Assembly: GCA_018398765.1 (NCBI GenBank)
Contig: JAHBMJ010000298.1
Coordinates: 30,001 to 49,658, forward strand
Direction of reading: 5' to 3'
DNA from: Chromera velia
Lineage: Eukaryota > Sar > Chromeraceae
Length of the DNA stretch: 19,658 nucleotides
Positions 9,973-17,270 of the stretch are shown here, in pieces (position 1 is the stretch's first letter; each line of letters opens with the position of its first letter). A program made the position numbers and the translations under genes. The notes beneath the pieces are model-generated. The model was not told where the DNA came from and ran no database searches. It was given only the letters and a program-made list of their open reading frames with translations.

Positions 9973-10140
9973 ATGATGCGTTTTTTTTCTGTGCTTTTTT
10001 GCGTTCTCCTTTCTGGAGGCGCTGGGTTTCAGTTGAAGAGATCCCAGTTTTGCCCTCTGTCAAGCAGAAGGCCGACCCTGCTGTGGAGGCCCTTTTCGCA
10101 AAAGGCAACTGGCTTTCTTCTTGCGCTACTGGAAACTTAG
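9973..10140 (+). CDS. Secretory-type leader exon ending in an in-frame TAG
   Basis: The ATG at 9973 opens a 55-codon frame beginning MMRFFSVLFCVLLSGGAGFQ. This is a hydrophobic signal-peptide core followed by a small-residue region and 'GFQ', and then a basic, Ser/Arg-rich stretch. The arrangement resembles bipartite plastid-targeting leaders of algae with complex plastids (signal peptide, Phe after cleavage, transit-like region), although that is inference. The frame meets TAG at 10138-10140 and then continues in the same frame through the coiled coil at 10141-10442, which has no ATG of its own. Either a short intron removes the stop, although no frame-compatible GT donor was found, or the gene is broken, the stop is read through, or the base is an error. 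Confidence 0.45.
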   Translation: MMRFFSVLFCVLLSGGAGFQLKRSQFCPLSSRRPTLLWRPFSQKATGFLLALLET

Positions 10141-10442
10141 GAAGAAACTATTCGGGTGCAGCCTGAACTCGATGAGGTCAAGGCGGAAATTAGACAGGTG
10201 AAAGCGGAGACTGGACAGGTTAAAGCGGCCCTCGGGATCTCCACCGGTGATGCTGGTGGATTTGCTGACTGGGAAAAGGCGGACTTGCGAAACCAGCTGA
10301 CGTCGCTGAACAACCAGCTGACGTTGCAGAACAACCAGCTGACATCGCAGAACAACCAGCTGACGTCGCTGAACAACCAGCTGACCGAGCTCCAGGGGAA
10401 AGAGAACCTGCTTCTCCAGCAGCAGCAAGGGCCTCCACCTCT
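10141..10442 (+). CDS. Coiled-coil exon with five heptad repeats
   Basis: The reading frame is that of the leader at 9973, directly after the TAG. It encodes a charged helix (ELDEVKAEIRQVKAETGQVK), a Gly-rich linker with a Trp (STGDAGGFADWEKADL), and then a perfectly phased heptad array of the form NNQLTSL. The array is encoded by five 21-nt units at 10291-10389 and followed by LQGKENLLLQQQQGPPP. Regular Leu with Asn suggests a dimeric or trimeric coiled coil. The open frame runs to 10566, but coding character stops near 10442, where GTCTGT could be a donor in a pyrimidine-rich stretch. The phase does not match the next exon simply, so the 3' boundary is uncertain. The family is not recognised. 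Confidence 0.55.
10291..10389 (+). repeat. In-frame 21-bp tandem repeat encoding heptads
   Basis: Units start at 10291, 10312, 10333, 10354 and 10375, each beginning AACCAGCTGAC. Differences between units are mostly single substitutions and every unit is 21 nt, so the array grows in whole heptads. Confidence 0.9.
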
Positions 10443-10876
10443 GGTCTGTTGCCTCCGCTCGTCTCTCTGTCCTGTGTACCTCATTTGCCTTGGTTGCCTT
10501 ATTGCTTCTGTTGGTTGCCTTGTGGTCCACCTGTCCACTCCTTTCCAAAATCGTGTGGCTGGCTAAATCTTTCACATTTCCCCTTTCCTCTTTTCTTGTG
10601 CGTGTGTTCCGTCTGCTTCCTCTGTACCTCACGTCATCCACTGCCACCCTCCGTGTGATGTTTCTGGCTGTCTGCCATCTTTCATCTGGACGTGCTAATC
10701 CGCTTCTTCAGCTGCCTCGCTAGCCTTCTGTGTCAACAACGCGCCGGCAAATCCAGCTGTCTTCAGTGCTTCGATCGTTTGGTAATCGGCTCTCTTTTCG
10801 ATCGTGATTCTCACTCTCCATTTTTACCTCGTGCTTGCCTTCTCGCTCCGTGATTGACTGGCCGTTCTGTGCGCAG
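10443..10876 (+). other. Probable intron(s) between the coiled-coil exons
   Basis: The plus strand is pyrimidine-rich with repeated TGCCTT/TCTGT patches, and the upstream frame loses coding character. The acceptor at the end (CCGTTCTGTGCGCAG, ending at 10876) is convincing because the next frame starts there and the only upstream extension meets a TGA at 10855. A small internal exon may be hidden: CTTCAG near 10710 and GTCTTCAG near 10767 are possible acceptors. The donor is not resolved. Confidence 0.4.
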
Positions 10877-11430
10877 AGTACAGTGACCTTTTCCGTGAGA
10901 TCATTCGGAAACAGGAACAGCTCATTCAGACAAAGGAGGAGGCCTTCCTTGCCACTAAAGAGCTGCTCGTTCAGGAGAAGACCCGGTTCTGGGAACGTCA
11001 AGGTCAACTCACAGCGCGTTCAGTGATGGATGAGATGGAGCGTCGGGAGCGTCGTAGAAGAAAGACCCTAGGGGGTGCCTCCCTAGATGCCTCCCGTGTG
11101 GAAATTTGGAAAGACATTCTCAAGCTTGACGGAGAACTCCTGGAGAAACTCTCAGAATGCTTCCCGTCGTACCCTGATGTTCCAACAGGATCGGAGGATT
11201 TTGGAAGCCACATCGCAAAGTTTTTAAACAGCACCTTTGGGCGACTCAGTGCCAAGCCGCACCCCTCTTTAAAGCCGTTGCAGACTCCAGATGGCCCTGC
11301 AGTGACCCTGCACTTGCATGGGCGGAGGACCCTTAACGTTGTTTGTTGCAGCATCTCTGTGAAAAAGTTGCAGTTCGCTGTTCAACCAAAGGCATCCCGT
11401 CTGATTTCAGCGACAATGAAGTCACCGTAA
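10877..11430 (+). CDS. Second exon: charged coiled coil plus C-terminal domain, unknown family
   Basis: Coding from the acceptor at 10876, the frame starts (G)E-YSDLFREIIRKQEQLI, continues as a long charged helix with a Leu/Phe heptad pattern and a basic ERRERRRRK patch, then a globular-looking segment (IWKDILKLDGELLEKLSECF...), and ends at TAA 11428-11430. Any ATG start (first at 11026) would cut the helix, so this is taken as an internal or terminal exon of the gene that opens at 9973. A consensus donor, CACC|GTAAGT at 11427, overlaps the stop, so a further exon is possible. TTGTTTGTTGCAG near 11352 could also act as an acceptor. No known family was recognised; a structural or trafficking role would be only a guess. 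Confidence 0.6.
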
Positions 11431-12374
11431 GTCACCGAAGAAGATTGAATTCTCAAGTGAATTCTTCAACCGATACATAGTGAAAGATTTTAGTCTTTAG
11501 AGAATCATTTTAGTTAATCTTTACAGTCCCACAAACAAAATAATACAAAAAAATGCAGTTTGATAATTAGAAGCCTGTCGGTATAGATCTACATAATATG
11601 TTTTCGCATGCCGGGGGCGAGTGGGGTGCTTTTTACCCCCCCCTCTGCATAGAAGACCAGCGCTTTTCCGCAAAAAACTTGTTCTCATAATTGGTAAAGA
11701 GTTAGAAGCTGAAACTTTGTGGAAGAAGACGTTGTAACGATAGAAAAAGAACTATAGAACAGATTTTTAATATCATTTTTAGAAACATAGGCCCAAGGGG
11801 CGGGGGTGGGTGGGGGTGGGGGTGGGGGGAACGTTAGGAGGGGATGAAGTCTAGGTCTTCTGCAGGCCCTTCTGCGGGCTCTTTGATCTGGTCCTGTAGT
11901 CTGAAGTGATCTCTTGCCTACGTTTCGAAGGGGAAGCACTCTCTGCCTTTTATCCCCCCCTTCTGACAGAGGTCAGCGCTTGATTGGATTCCCCCCTGCC
12001 TTCTAACAGATGAACACCCTGTCTTCGCTCTTTTCAGAGGCTGTATACCCCTGTCCCCTGCCGATTTTTTTTGTTATTCCTGAAATCTCTGCAGTCATTC
12101 AAATCATAAAGGGGCTTTTGAGTGCACAAATCACATCGGCGGTGAGGGGGTGGGGAATCTCCAGATAGGCAGGCATCTGGGGGGGGTTCTCATCGAACAG
12201 ATTGTGTGGAACAACGGCGGTCTTCCAGAGAAAGAGAGAAAGAGAGAGAGACACAGCTTCTTCTGGGATGCCAAGCCCATCTACAATTGTACCGACAAAG
12301 ACAAACAGGAAGGAGGGGGGACTCACTGTCATAGTGTTGGTGAGCTCAGCCTGCTGAATCGATGTCAAAAAAAT
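11431..12374. other. Intergenic region between convergent genes
   Basis: An AT-rich first half (11431-11780) is followed by G- and C-run-rich DNA, including a G-quadruplex-type tract at 11797-11829 and two similar CCCCCC(T)CTGnnAGA...CAGCGCTT segments near 11631 and 11954. Both flanking genes end toward this region, so their 3' UTRs and polyadenylation sites should lie here. No definite polyadenylation signal was identified. Confidence 0.5.
11797..11829 (+). promoter_or_regulatory. G-quadruplex-type tract between convergent genes
   Basis: Six runs of three to six Gs are separated by single C or T bases (GGGG-C-GGGGG-T-GGG-T-GGGGG-T-GGGGG-T-GGGGGG). The spacing fits the standard intramolecular G-quadruplex pattern. 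Its position between two convergent gene ends makes a role in transcription pausing or termination possible but unproven. Confidence 0.6.
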
Positions 12375-13004
12375 CTATAGAGGTTTCAGCACTCCTGGCA
12401 TCACCGTCTCCAATGCCTTACCTTGTAGCCTGTTACGCCATGCCTTCATGTTCTCTGCCTTAAACTCAAAATCTGCCAAAGTGGTCGTCGTTACACCCAA
12501 GTCGGTGTATTGAACGTACTGCAAACCATAAATAGGGAGGGGAAAAAATGTTAAAAACACTTCGGATCGATGTGCTTCAACGAACGAAATTTTTCTAACC
12601 TGATAAGCCTTCCACAGCCAGTCCTGGAAAAACGGTTCCTTCTCGAAGGTCTTCAGGATGGCTCGATGGACTTGCATTCTCAACGGAGTCTCATATACAT
12701 CATAGCACAAGGTCCCCGTATCAAAAGGAGTAAAACAGCAGAATGCAATAAATTCTTTCACGGAGGTTGATTCTCTAACCAAATCTACTGCTTTACTCTG
12801 CAGGGTATCTAACCATCTCTTTCTATACTCCGCCGCAGCACCGGCAGACAATGAAGGGGCACAACTCCGGGCAGGCTGGAGACTCTCATCGATCCTTGCT
12901 GCTGCCGTCGCAGCTTCAGAAGCCGTTGGAGAGGTAGACTCTGAAGCAGGAGGAGAGTCGGTCATCATGCCCGAAAGAAAATTTTGGTTATACCTACGGC
13001 TCAT
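12375..13004 (-). CDS. Intron-containing gene of unknown function (about 182 aa)
   Basis: The frame runs 13004 to 12375 on the minus strand and stays open (209 codons) because its single clear intron is a multiple of three. The intron is 12599-12519 (81 nt), with donor TATCAG|GTTAGA and acceptor GGTTTGCAG|TAC, phase 0. It encodes an AT-rich filler absent from the mature 182-aa protein. Residues 1-50 are Ser/Thr/Ala-rich and probably disordered. The rest is compact, with aromatic-rich patches (FIAFCCFTPFDTGTLCYDVY, PFFQDWLWKAYQ, FEFKAENMKAWRNRL). The start could be the MM at 12968 instead of 13004, where a T-run plus TTTAG upstream suggests a preceding 5' intron. A good donor (ACAAG|GTAAGG, 12422/12421) lies before the TAG, but no downstream exon kept the frame, so the 3' end is provisional. 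Confidence 0.6.
   Translation of the reverse strand: MSRRYNQNFLSGMMTDSPPASESTSPTASEAATAAARIDESLQPARSCAPSLSAGAAAEYRKRWLDTLQSKAVDLVRESTSVKEFIAFCCFTPFDTGTLCYDVYETPLRMQVHRAILKTFEKEPFFQDWLWKAYQVRKISFVEAHRSEVFLTFFPLPIYGLQYVQYTDLGVTTTTLADFEFKAENMKAWRNRLQGKALETVMPGVLKPL
12519..12599 (-). other. 81-nt GT-AG intron, phase 0
   Basis: The donor is CAG|GTTAG and the acceptor TTTATGGTTTGCAG|T. It is rich in A and T relative to the flanking exons, contains no in-frame stop, and has a length divisible by three. Retention would insert 27 residues without breaking the frame. Confidence 0.75.
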
Positions 13005-13019
13005 TCTCCGTTCTCTTCG

Positions 13020-13840
13020 ATTCAGTGGGCTAAAAAAAGAAGGGCATGAGATCGTAACACTGTCAAGAAGAAGGATGTGTGCTCACTTTGTTAAGTTCTT
13101 GTCGCTTTGGTGTCCGGCCTCCAAACAGCAAGTAGGCACAGGTTGTGCCTATAAAATTTGCTGGCACTGCCCATGCCTTAGCCGAATTGGCGGTACGCGG
13201 CATGCCGCGAGGCATGACCCCCGCGTGTACTCATAGTGTGCCTCTCCCTTTAATTGTGCCTATCGTGTTCAGGGTGCATTTTGCCTCTTCTATGCAGCAT
13301 TTCTTTTCTTTCTAGGGACCAGCCCTCTCAAGCCCTCTGCTACATTCTGCTACAAGCCCCTTCTTTTTCTCCCTTTTATTTTAATCCTTTGATCATAATA
13401 TCATTTCTTAGCTTCTACCTCTGTTCTACGCTGTATCTGCTCTTGCAATCTACAGCTATCTGCATCTACCTTTCTGTTTCCCGCCCTCAGCTTACGTTTC
13501 TTCTCTTTCAGCCTTCAGCTGGCAGTATCAGCCATTCACTTGTCTCCCTCCGCTTTCAGCCCTCACTTGAATGTATTAGAATGCGTGTACCTCCACTTCG
13601 GTGGCACAGTCTTTCTTCTCCTACCATCTGCCTCCGTCTTTCTGTCTTCTGCCCTCAGGTCTTTTTCCTTTTTCTTCAGCCGCTTATGGAGGCATATTAC
13701 GATGCAGGGCGGCGCATGGTATGACATGGTGTGGCACACGGCTTGGCCAATGAGAAAGTTACTGCCGATTACAGCCGAGAATTGCCCTCGGCTTAAGTCA
13801 ACCCGATCCAACTGAGAAAATAAGACCCTTTCAAGTTGAA
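13020..13840. other. Pyrimidine-rich low-complexity DNA
   Basis: From about 13240 to 13690 the plus strand is C/T-rich and has loose repeats of the form CTGCMTCnnYCTTTCTGT...GCCCTCAG (near 13460 and 13627). A perfect 12-bp palindrome, GCGGCATGCCGC, lies near 13200. The 156-codon frame 13254-13724 is explained by composition and is not called. Confidence 0.5.
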
Positions 13841-14165
13841 TCAAACCTAACTGTCGAAGCTGCTAAATACTAATCATAATACTGATCAACAAACTATTTA
13901 TTTAAAACGGTTTGATCGCTTAAAGATGGCAAACTTATCTTTAATCTTCATGATTAGTTTCAAAAGTATTCAGAGGGGTCTCTATATAATAGATTCAAAC
14001 TTAAATTTCGGAGTTACGATTTATTTTGTATTATCTTTGATAATTACTGATGATTGAGGGTAATAGTGATTGAGAGTTTTGTTTTGAGGATAATTGAAGA
14101 ATTTGTTATGTAAGTCGCGTCCCCATATATGAGGATCAAGCGGATCTAGCCTAGTCAGTATAATA
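13841..14165. other. AT-rich island
   Basis: Strongly AT-rich compared with its flanks, with no open frame of interest. It could be an old insertion, but no terminal inverted repeats or target duplication could be found. Confidence 0.4.
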
Positions 14166-14315
14166 TCATATGATTGTCTCTAAGTACAGACTCATCGGTT
14201 TTAGCCTTACTGGGCCCCAGCATGCCGCAAGAGCGTAGCGGAGGCGGCATAGTGCATGATAGTGCATGAGAGCATGCAGTGAATTGCGCGGAGCTTTCAC
14301 ACATGCATGCAGCCT

Positions 14316-14386
14316 TAATAGCTCTGGAAAGTGAAGTAGGGGGTACTTACAAAACAGAAATACCCCAGCCCACGCATGCATGCAGT
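14316..14386 (+). repeat. 70-bp direct repeat, copy 1
   Basis: It matches 14641-14710 with about a dozen differences, including the core CTGGAAAGTGAAGTAGGGGG and the end CCCACGCATGCATGCAGTG. The offset is about 326 bp. Confidence 0.75.
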
Positions 14387-14640
14387 GTTTTTCACCAAAA
14401 ACCCGGCCCCGAAAGGCTGAATTTGGGTCACGCGTGCGTCAGATGGGTTTCAGATTCATGCTTACACCGGCCTTTTTTCTCACGGGGGGGGAGTTCCGCG
14501 GCTTTTCCCGCGGGGGAGGTTGGCACGACTGCCCGTGCGGTCGACTGGCCGGCCGGCATGCGTTAATCGTGTAGTGTTCTCATTTTTCTTGCTTTCCGGG
14601 GCCGTTTGCAAGCTTGCTTGCGTCAGATTTCGGCCGGGCG
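14387..14640. other. Spacer between 70-bp repeats, with GC palindromes
   Basis: It includes CCGCGG-CTTTTC-CCGCGG near 14507 and an inverted pair, CGGCCCCGAAAG near 14404 against CTTTCCGGGGCCG near 14592. GCGTCAGAT occurs twice (near 14436 and 14620). No gene is supported. Confidence 0.5.
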
Positions 14641-14710
14641 TGAATGGCCCTGGAAAGCGAAGTGGGGGGCACTTACCAAACAATCCCCTGAGCCCACGTA
14701 TGCATGCAGC
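14641..14710 (+). repeat. 70-bp direct repeat, copy 2
   Basis: Partner of 14316-14386, ending in CCCACGTATGCATGCAGCG. It is followed by a T/A-rich stretch (14735-14890). Confidence 0.75.
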
Positions 14711-14891
14711 GACCTCCCTGAACCTAATGTTCACTTGAAAAAAAAATATCAAAATCGTTCGCGCCTGCGGCACGGCCAATCAAGTCTATCCAAATTTGCG
14801 GCCTAGCAAATCTCATTCAAAGAATATTAAAAAAAAAATGAAAAATAATAACGTATAAATAAATCGATATATTGCTTTTAAAATACTATTC

Positions 14892-15131
14892 ATGCCTAGG
14901 TTTCGTACATATCATCAGTATGTTGGAATTGCGGTTGCTCGTTTGGTATGTCAGGATTGGGAGTGTGCGCATTGGTACTGCGGCTTGTGCCAGGACGATT
15001 TTAAATTGTGCGCGCGACCGATCGTTCACGGGGTGGTGTTTGAGCCATGCCGAGATTTATTGATTTTTCGTGCCGTACGTGTATTTGGCATCGAATTGGC
15101 ATGCATCCGTCTATCTATACATGCATACTGA
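14892..15131 (+). CDS. Possible small Cys-rich ORF (79 aa)
   Basis: A frame from ATG 14892 (MPRFRTYHQYVGI) encodes a cysteine cluster C-x4-C-x4-C-x2-C-x5-C (CQDWECAHWYCGLCQDDFKLC, residues about 20-40) followed by hydrophobic residues. The cluster could coordinate zinc, or it may be chance. There is no spliced partner and no family resemblance. The following ~300 bp (15132-15440) hold no other supported gene. Confidence 0.2.
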   Translation: MPRFRTYHQYVGIAVARLVCQDWECAHWYCGLCQDDFKLCARPIVHGVVFEPCRDLLIFRAVRVFGIELACIRLSIHAY

Positions 15132-15448
15132 GATACGGGCATGTGAGATTTCGAGTAGAAGGACTGCTCTTCTACTGAACACAGTGCTGCCGCCTACTAG
15201 CACAGTGCGGAGACGGTTAGGACATATGTTACAGCTGTCTAAAGTAACGCGATTTCTAAGGTAACACTAATTGTACCTGTTTTTGAGGCAGCGTTTGGCC
15301 AAGAACTCAAGATTTTCACGATACACCTGTAGGCAATTGTCTTACCTTCAGGGGCAAGGTGTGCTTTGTTTCGTAAGCAGAACTGTAGGCAGAAAGGTAG
15401 ACACTCTCCTGGAAGTCCGCTTGAAAGTAGGATCTGTAGCTTTGCGCA

Positions 15449-15793
15449 ATGAGTGGACAGTGGGACGACGAGTTGGGAGCACTGCCAGCCATTCCGGTGG
15501 ACAGGGAGGCAGCCCTCCAGATGCGTGGGCAGGCGGGTTCCACGCAGGGAAGGAGAAAGGCAGTTGTGGTGGAGATGAGGGATGGAGAGAACATGCAGGC
15601 GGCGCTGGAGAGGGCAAGGGCGGGGTTGGCGGCACAAGTGATGGACGTGTATGACTTCCAGGGAGGAGGTGGTGCAAAGAGCCTGCTTCTGCAGGCGATA
15701 CCCAAGAACCAGATGAAGCAGATCGAGGCCGTGGATAAGAACTCCTGTCTGCATGAGTTTACGTGCATGGTGGCGAGGTCTGTTGATACGAAC
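15449..15793 (+). CDS. 5' part of a transposon-interrupted gene, unknown family
   Basis: The ATG at 15449 (GCGCAATGAGT context) opens a clean frame beginning MSGQWDDELGALPAIPVDRE. It is Gly/Ala/Arg/Gln-rich, with an amphipathic segment ending VMDVYDFQGGGGAKSLLLQA and then NQMKQIEAVDKNSCLHEFTC. The frame as found runs on for ten codons into the transposon and stops at TAG 15824-15826. The host part ends after codon 115 at AAC 15791-15793, the last bases of the target duplication. Across the element, the frame resumes in register at 17271. The composition resembles a nucleic-acid-binding structural protein such as a retroelement Gag, but no diagnostic domain is visible. Confidence 0.7.
15786..15793. 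repeat. Target site duplication, left (ATACGAAC)
   Basis: It matches ATGCGAAC at 17263-17270 at 7 of 8 positions and fits the nTnnnnAn preference described for hAT insertions. Confidence 0.75.
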
Positions 15794-15808
15794 CTAGGGT
15801 ATTTCACT
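15794..15808 (+). repeat. Left terminal inverted repeat
   Basis: CTAGGGTATTTCACT; pairs with 17248-17262, one mismatch. Confidence 0.85.
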
Positions 15809-15826
15809 TTGATGGAGGTGTACTAG

Positions 15827-16182
15827 GTTTTATAGTAGAAAACCTTACAAAAAAACAGTTTTTAAACATTTTTTCAAATAGATTCCTAACCCAATTTTGC
15901 TAAAAAGTCATTTGAACACATAATCACATGTAAAATCCTTGGTTCGGCAAGGTTATATTAGGTTAAGGGTAGGTTTAGGGGCTGTTGCCAATGAAGGTTC
16001 GGACACAAGGTTATAGAACCTTCATTTTAACGTTGTCATCTTTTGAAACCTGCTTAAACCTGCCAATACCAGTATTAACATAGTATAAACCAGCCTCAAA
16101 CTGTTCAAAACAAACTTAAAACTGATGATTTGACTCTTCAAAACTGTTATTGAGACACCTCGTCTCGGTAAGCCAGGCAATC
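15827..16182. other. Left noncoding arm with AGGTT-type motifs and hairpin
   Basis: AGGTT or AACCT recurs, clustered at about 15949-15978 (AAGGTTA, TTAGGTTA, GTAGGTTTAGG) and 16008-16060. ATGAAGGTTC (15991-16000) pairs exactly with GAACCTTCAT (16016-16025). Similar motifs fill the right arm, which is typical of transposase-binding subterminal repeats. Confidence 0.6.
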
Positions 16183-16224
16183 ATGCACACGGGAAAAACA
16201 TCGTCAAATTTCAACAAATTTGCG

Positions 16225-16922
16225 ATGGAGCATTCAAGCTGGCAGACAAATGGAATCAGGGACAACAGAGAAAAGAGTGTGATGGCAATAAAAGATCGAA
16301 AGCAGAAAGGTGCTGTGGCTGTTCAAGAGAGCCCTTTTCTTAGCTTTCCTCCCTCATGTCTTCTCTGCTTAGCCCTCTACTGTCTCACTTGTAACCACAG
16401 AGCCCGAGCTCTCCTCCTTCGCTCCCCTACGTCCCTCTGCTGCACTCACGCTGCTAGTGATCTTAGTCTGTTTTGCCAGAGAGGGGGGACTATTCTGTTG
16501 GGGTAGGGGACGTTGTTACTTGCAGGTGGGAAAGCAGTGATAGCAGTATGGAAGAGTGGTTTGTCAGCAAAGTTTTGGACTTAATTGATCCATCTGATGT
16601 GCACCCAACAACAAAAAAAGGAAGAAGTTTGGGGGTATCTCGGATTGCCCTTGTTGAAGAGAATGCCACATTTTCCACTCGTATCATTTCATATGAACGG
16701 GTTTCTTCTTCAGATGACACAACAGAGTTCAAACCGCTTTTATTCCGTCGCACGTTAATGCCGAGAACTGACGACACACCCCTTTCTGCTGTTTTTTTCT
16801 GGTTGCATTCGGCAGTTTTGGTTGGGGGGGGGGTAACAGTGAATAACGACGAGCTTGCTCGCGCAGAAAGTCAGTTTAATGATATGATTGAGCGTGAAAG
16901 TGATAAAAAGGATGAAAACTGA
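16225..16922 (+). CDS. Transposon-borne gene, possible SH3-like/Tudor-like N-terminal region
   Basis: Model: exon 16225-16309, intron 16310-16479, exon 16480-16922; both junctions are phase 1 and the total is 528 nt (175 aa plus TGA). The spliced N-terminus begins MEHSSWQTNGIRDNREKSVM; an in-frame ATG at 16183 would add 14 residues. The second exon starts ERGDYSVGVGDVVTCRW and continues EEWFVSKVLDL, a pattern loosely like small beta-barrel folds of Tudor, Agenet or BAH type, in which a 'GD-V' strand is followed by a Trp/Phe strand. The C-terminus is acidic and charged (ESQFNDMIERESDKKDEN). No transposase signature is present. It lies wholly inside the element, so it is cargo or an accessory protein. 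The frame is intact, which suggests recent function. Confidence 0.65.
16310..16479 (+). other. 170-nt GT-AG intron in the transposon gene
   Basis: The donor is AGAAAG|GTGCTG and the acceptor TCTGTTTTGCCAG|AG after a long pyrimidine-rich stretch (about 16335-16478). Phase 1 on both sides. TAG at 16464 closes the downstream frame within the intron, so splicing is required. Confidence 0.7.
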
Positions 16923-17247
16923 AGGAGAGTTGAGTCATATGGTTTTGAAATCATGTCTGCTGGTGTTAATGAAGTGATTTGAAGCAGGTTGTACCAGGTT
17001 ACATAAGGTTTAGGTAGGTTAAGTGTTAGGTTACATAACGATGTTTTACTGCTCTTAGAACCATAAGTGGCAACATGATGAAAACCGTAAATAACCATCA
17101 TAAATCATGATGTTACAACTCTTTTTTTAAGTTTATGAAGGTTCTTTTAGGTAAAGAACCACATTGAGCATACTTTTAGATGTCTAGAGTGTTTTACATA
17201 CTTGAAGGGGGGGGTATAAAATTAATTTTTATTATTTTTTTTTTTTC
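16923..17247. other. Right noncoding arm with AGGTT motifs and hairpin
   Basis: AGGTT-type motifs cluster at 16986-17036. GGTTCTTT (17140-17147) and AAAGAACC (17153-17160) form an exact 8-bp stem around TAGGT. ATGAAGGTTC here repeats the stem sequence of the left-arm hairpin. A T-rich run precedes the right TIR. Confidence 0.6.
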
Positions 17248-17262
17248 AGTAAAATACCCTAG
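17248..17262 (-). repeat. Right terminal inverted repeat
   Basis: AGTAAAATACCCTAG; reverse complement matches the left end with one mismatch. Confidence 0.85.
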
Positions 17263-17270
17263 ATGCGAAC
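17263..17270. repeat. Target site duplication, right (ATGCGAAC)
   Basis: Partner of 15786-15793; one transition distinguishes them. Confidence 0.75.

Larger units (their letters stand above)
15794..17262 (+). mobile_element. 1,469-bp DNA transposon inserted in a coding frame
   Basis: The left end CTAGGGTATTTCACT (15794-15808) and the reverse complement of the right end (17248-17262, CTAGGGTATTTTACT) match at 14 of 15 positions. The ends are flanked directly by the 8-bp duplication ATACGAAC / ATGCGAAC. The host frame is exactly continuous when the element and one duplication copy are removed, which independently confirms both boundaries. The arms outside its gene are AT-rich with many AGGTT/AACCT motifs. 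It encodes one intron-containing gene (16225-16922) that does not look like a transposase. The 8-bp duplication and a TAGGG-type terminus suggest a non-autonomous hAT-like element. That assignment is inference. Confidence 0.9.

Noticed and set aside
10138-10140. UAG codon reassignment as the reason for in-frame TAGs
   Set aside because: The decaying tract at 17937-19383 also contains TAA and TGA, and the minus-strand gene appears to end at TAG. Decay or error is simpler, although not excluded for this one site.
10126-10647. Minus-strand open frames opposite the coiled coil
   Set aside because: They are shadows of the 21-bp repeat; the translated repeats (QLVVQRR-type) have no independent support.
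12281-12353. Extra small exon (27 nt) after the minus-strand gene
   Set aside because: Splice signals exist on both sides, but joining from the CAAG|GTAAGG donor gives an immediate TGA in the required phase.
13254-13724. 156-codon plus-strand frame
   Set aside because: It is driven by a C/T-rich low-complexity stretch (Ser/Leu/Phe/Pro-rich) with no conserved pattern.
15239-15754. Minus-strand open frame of 171 codons
   Set aside because: It is the antisense of the 15449 ORF, which has a cleaner composition and is supported by frame continuity across the transposon.
15958-15980. Telomere-like TTTAGGG and GGTTAAGGG
   Set aside because: Only a single TTTAGGG occurs, in an AGGTT-rich transposon arm; there is no tandem telomeric array.
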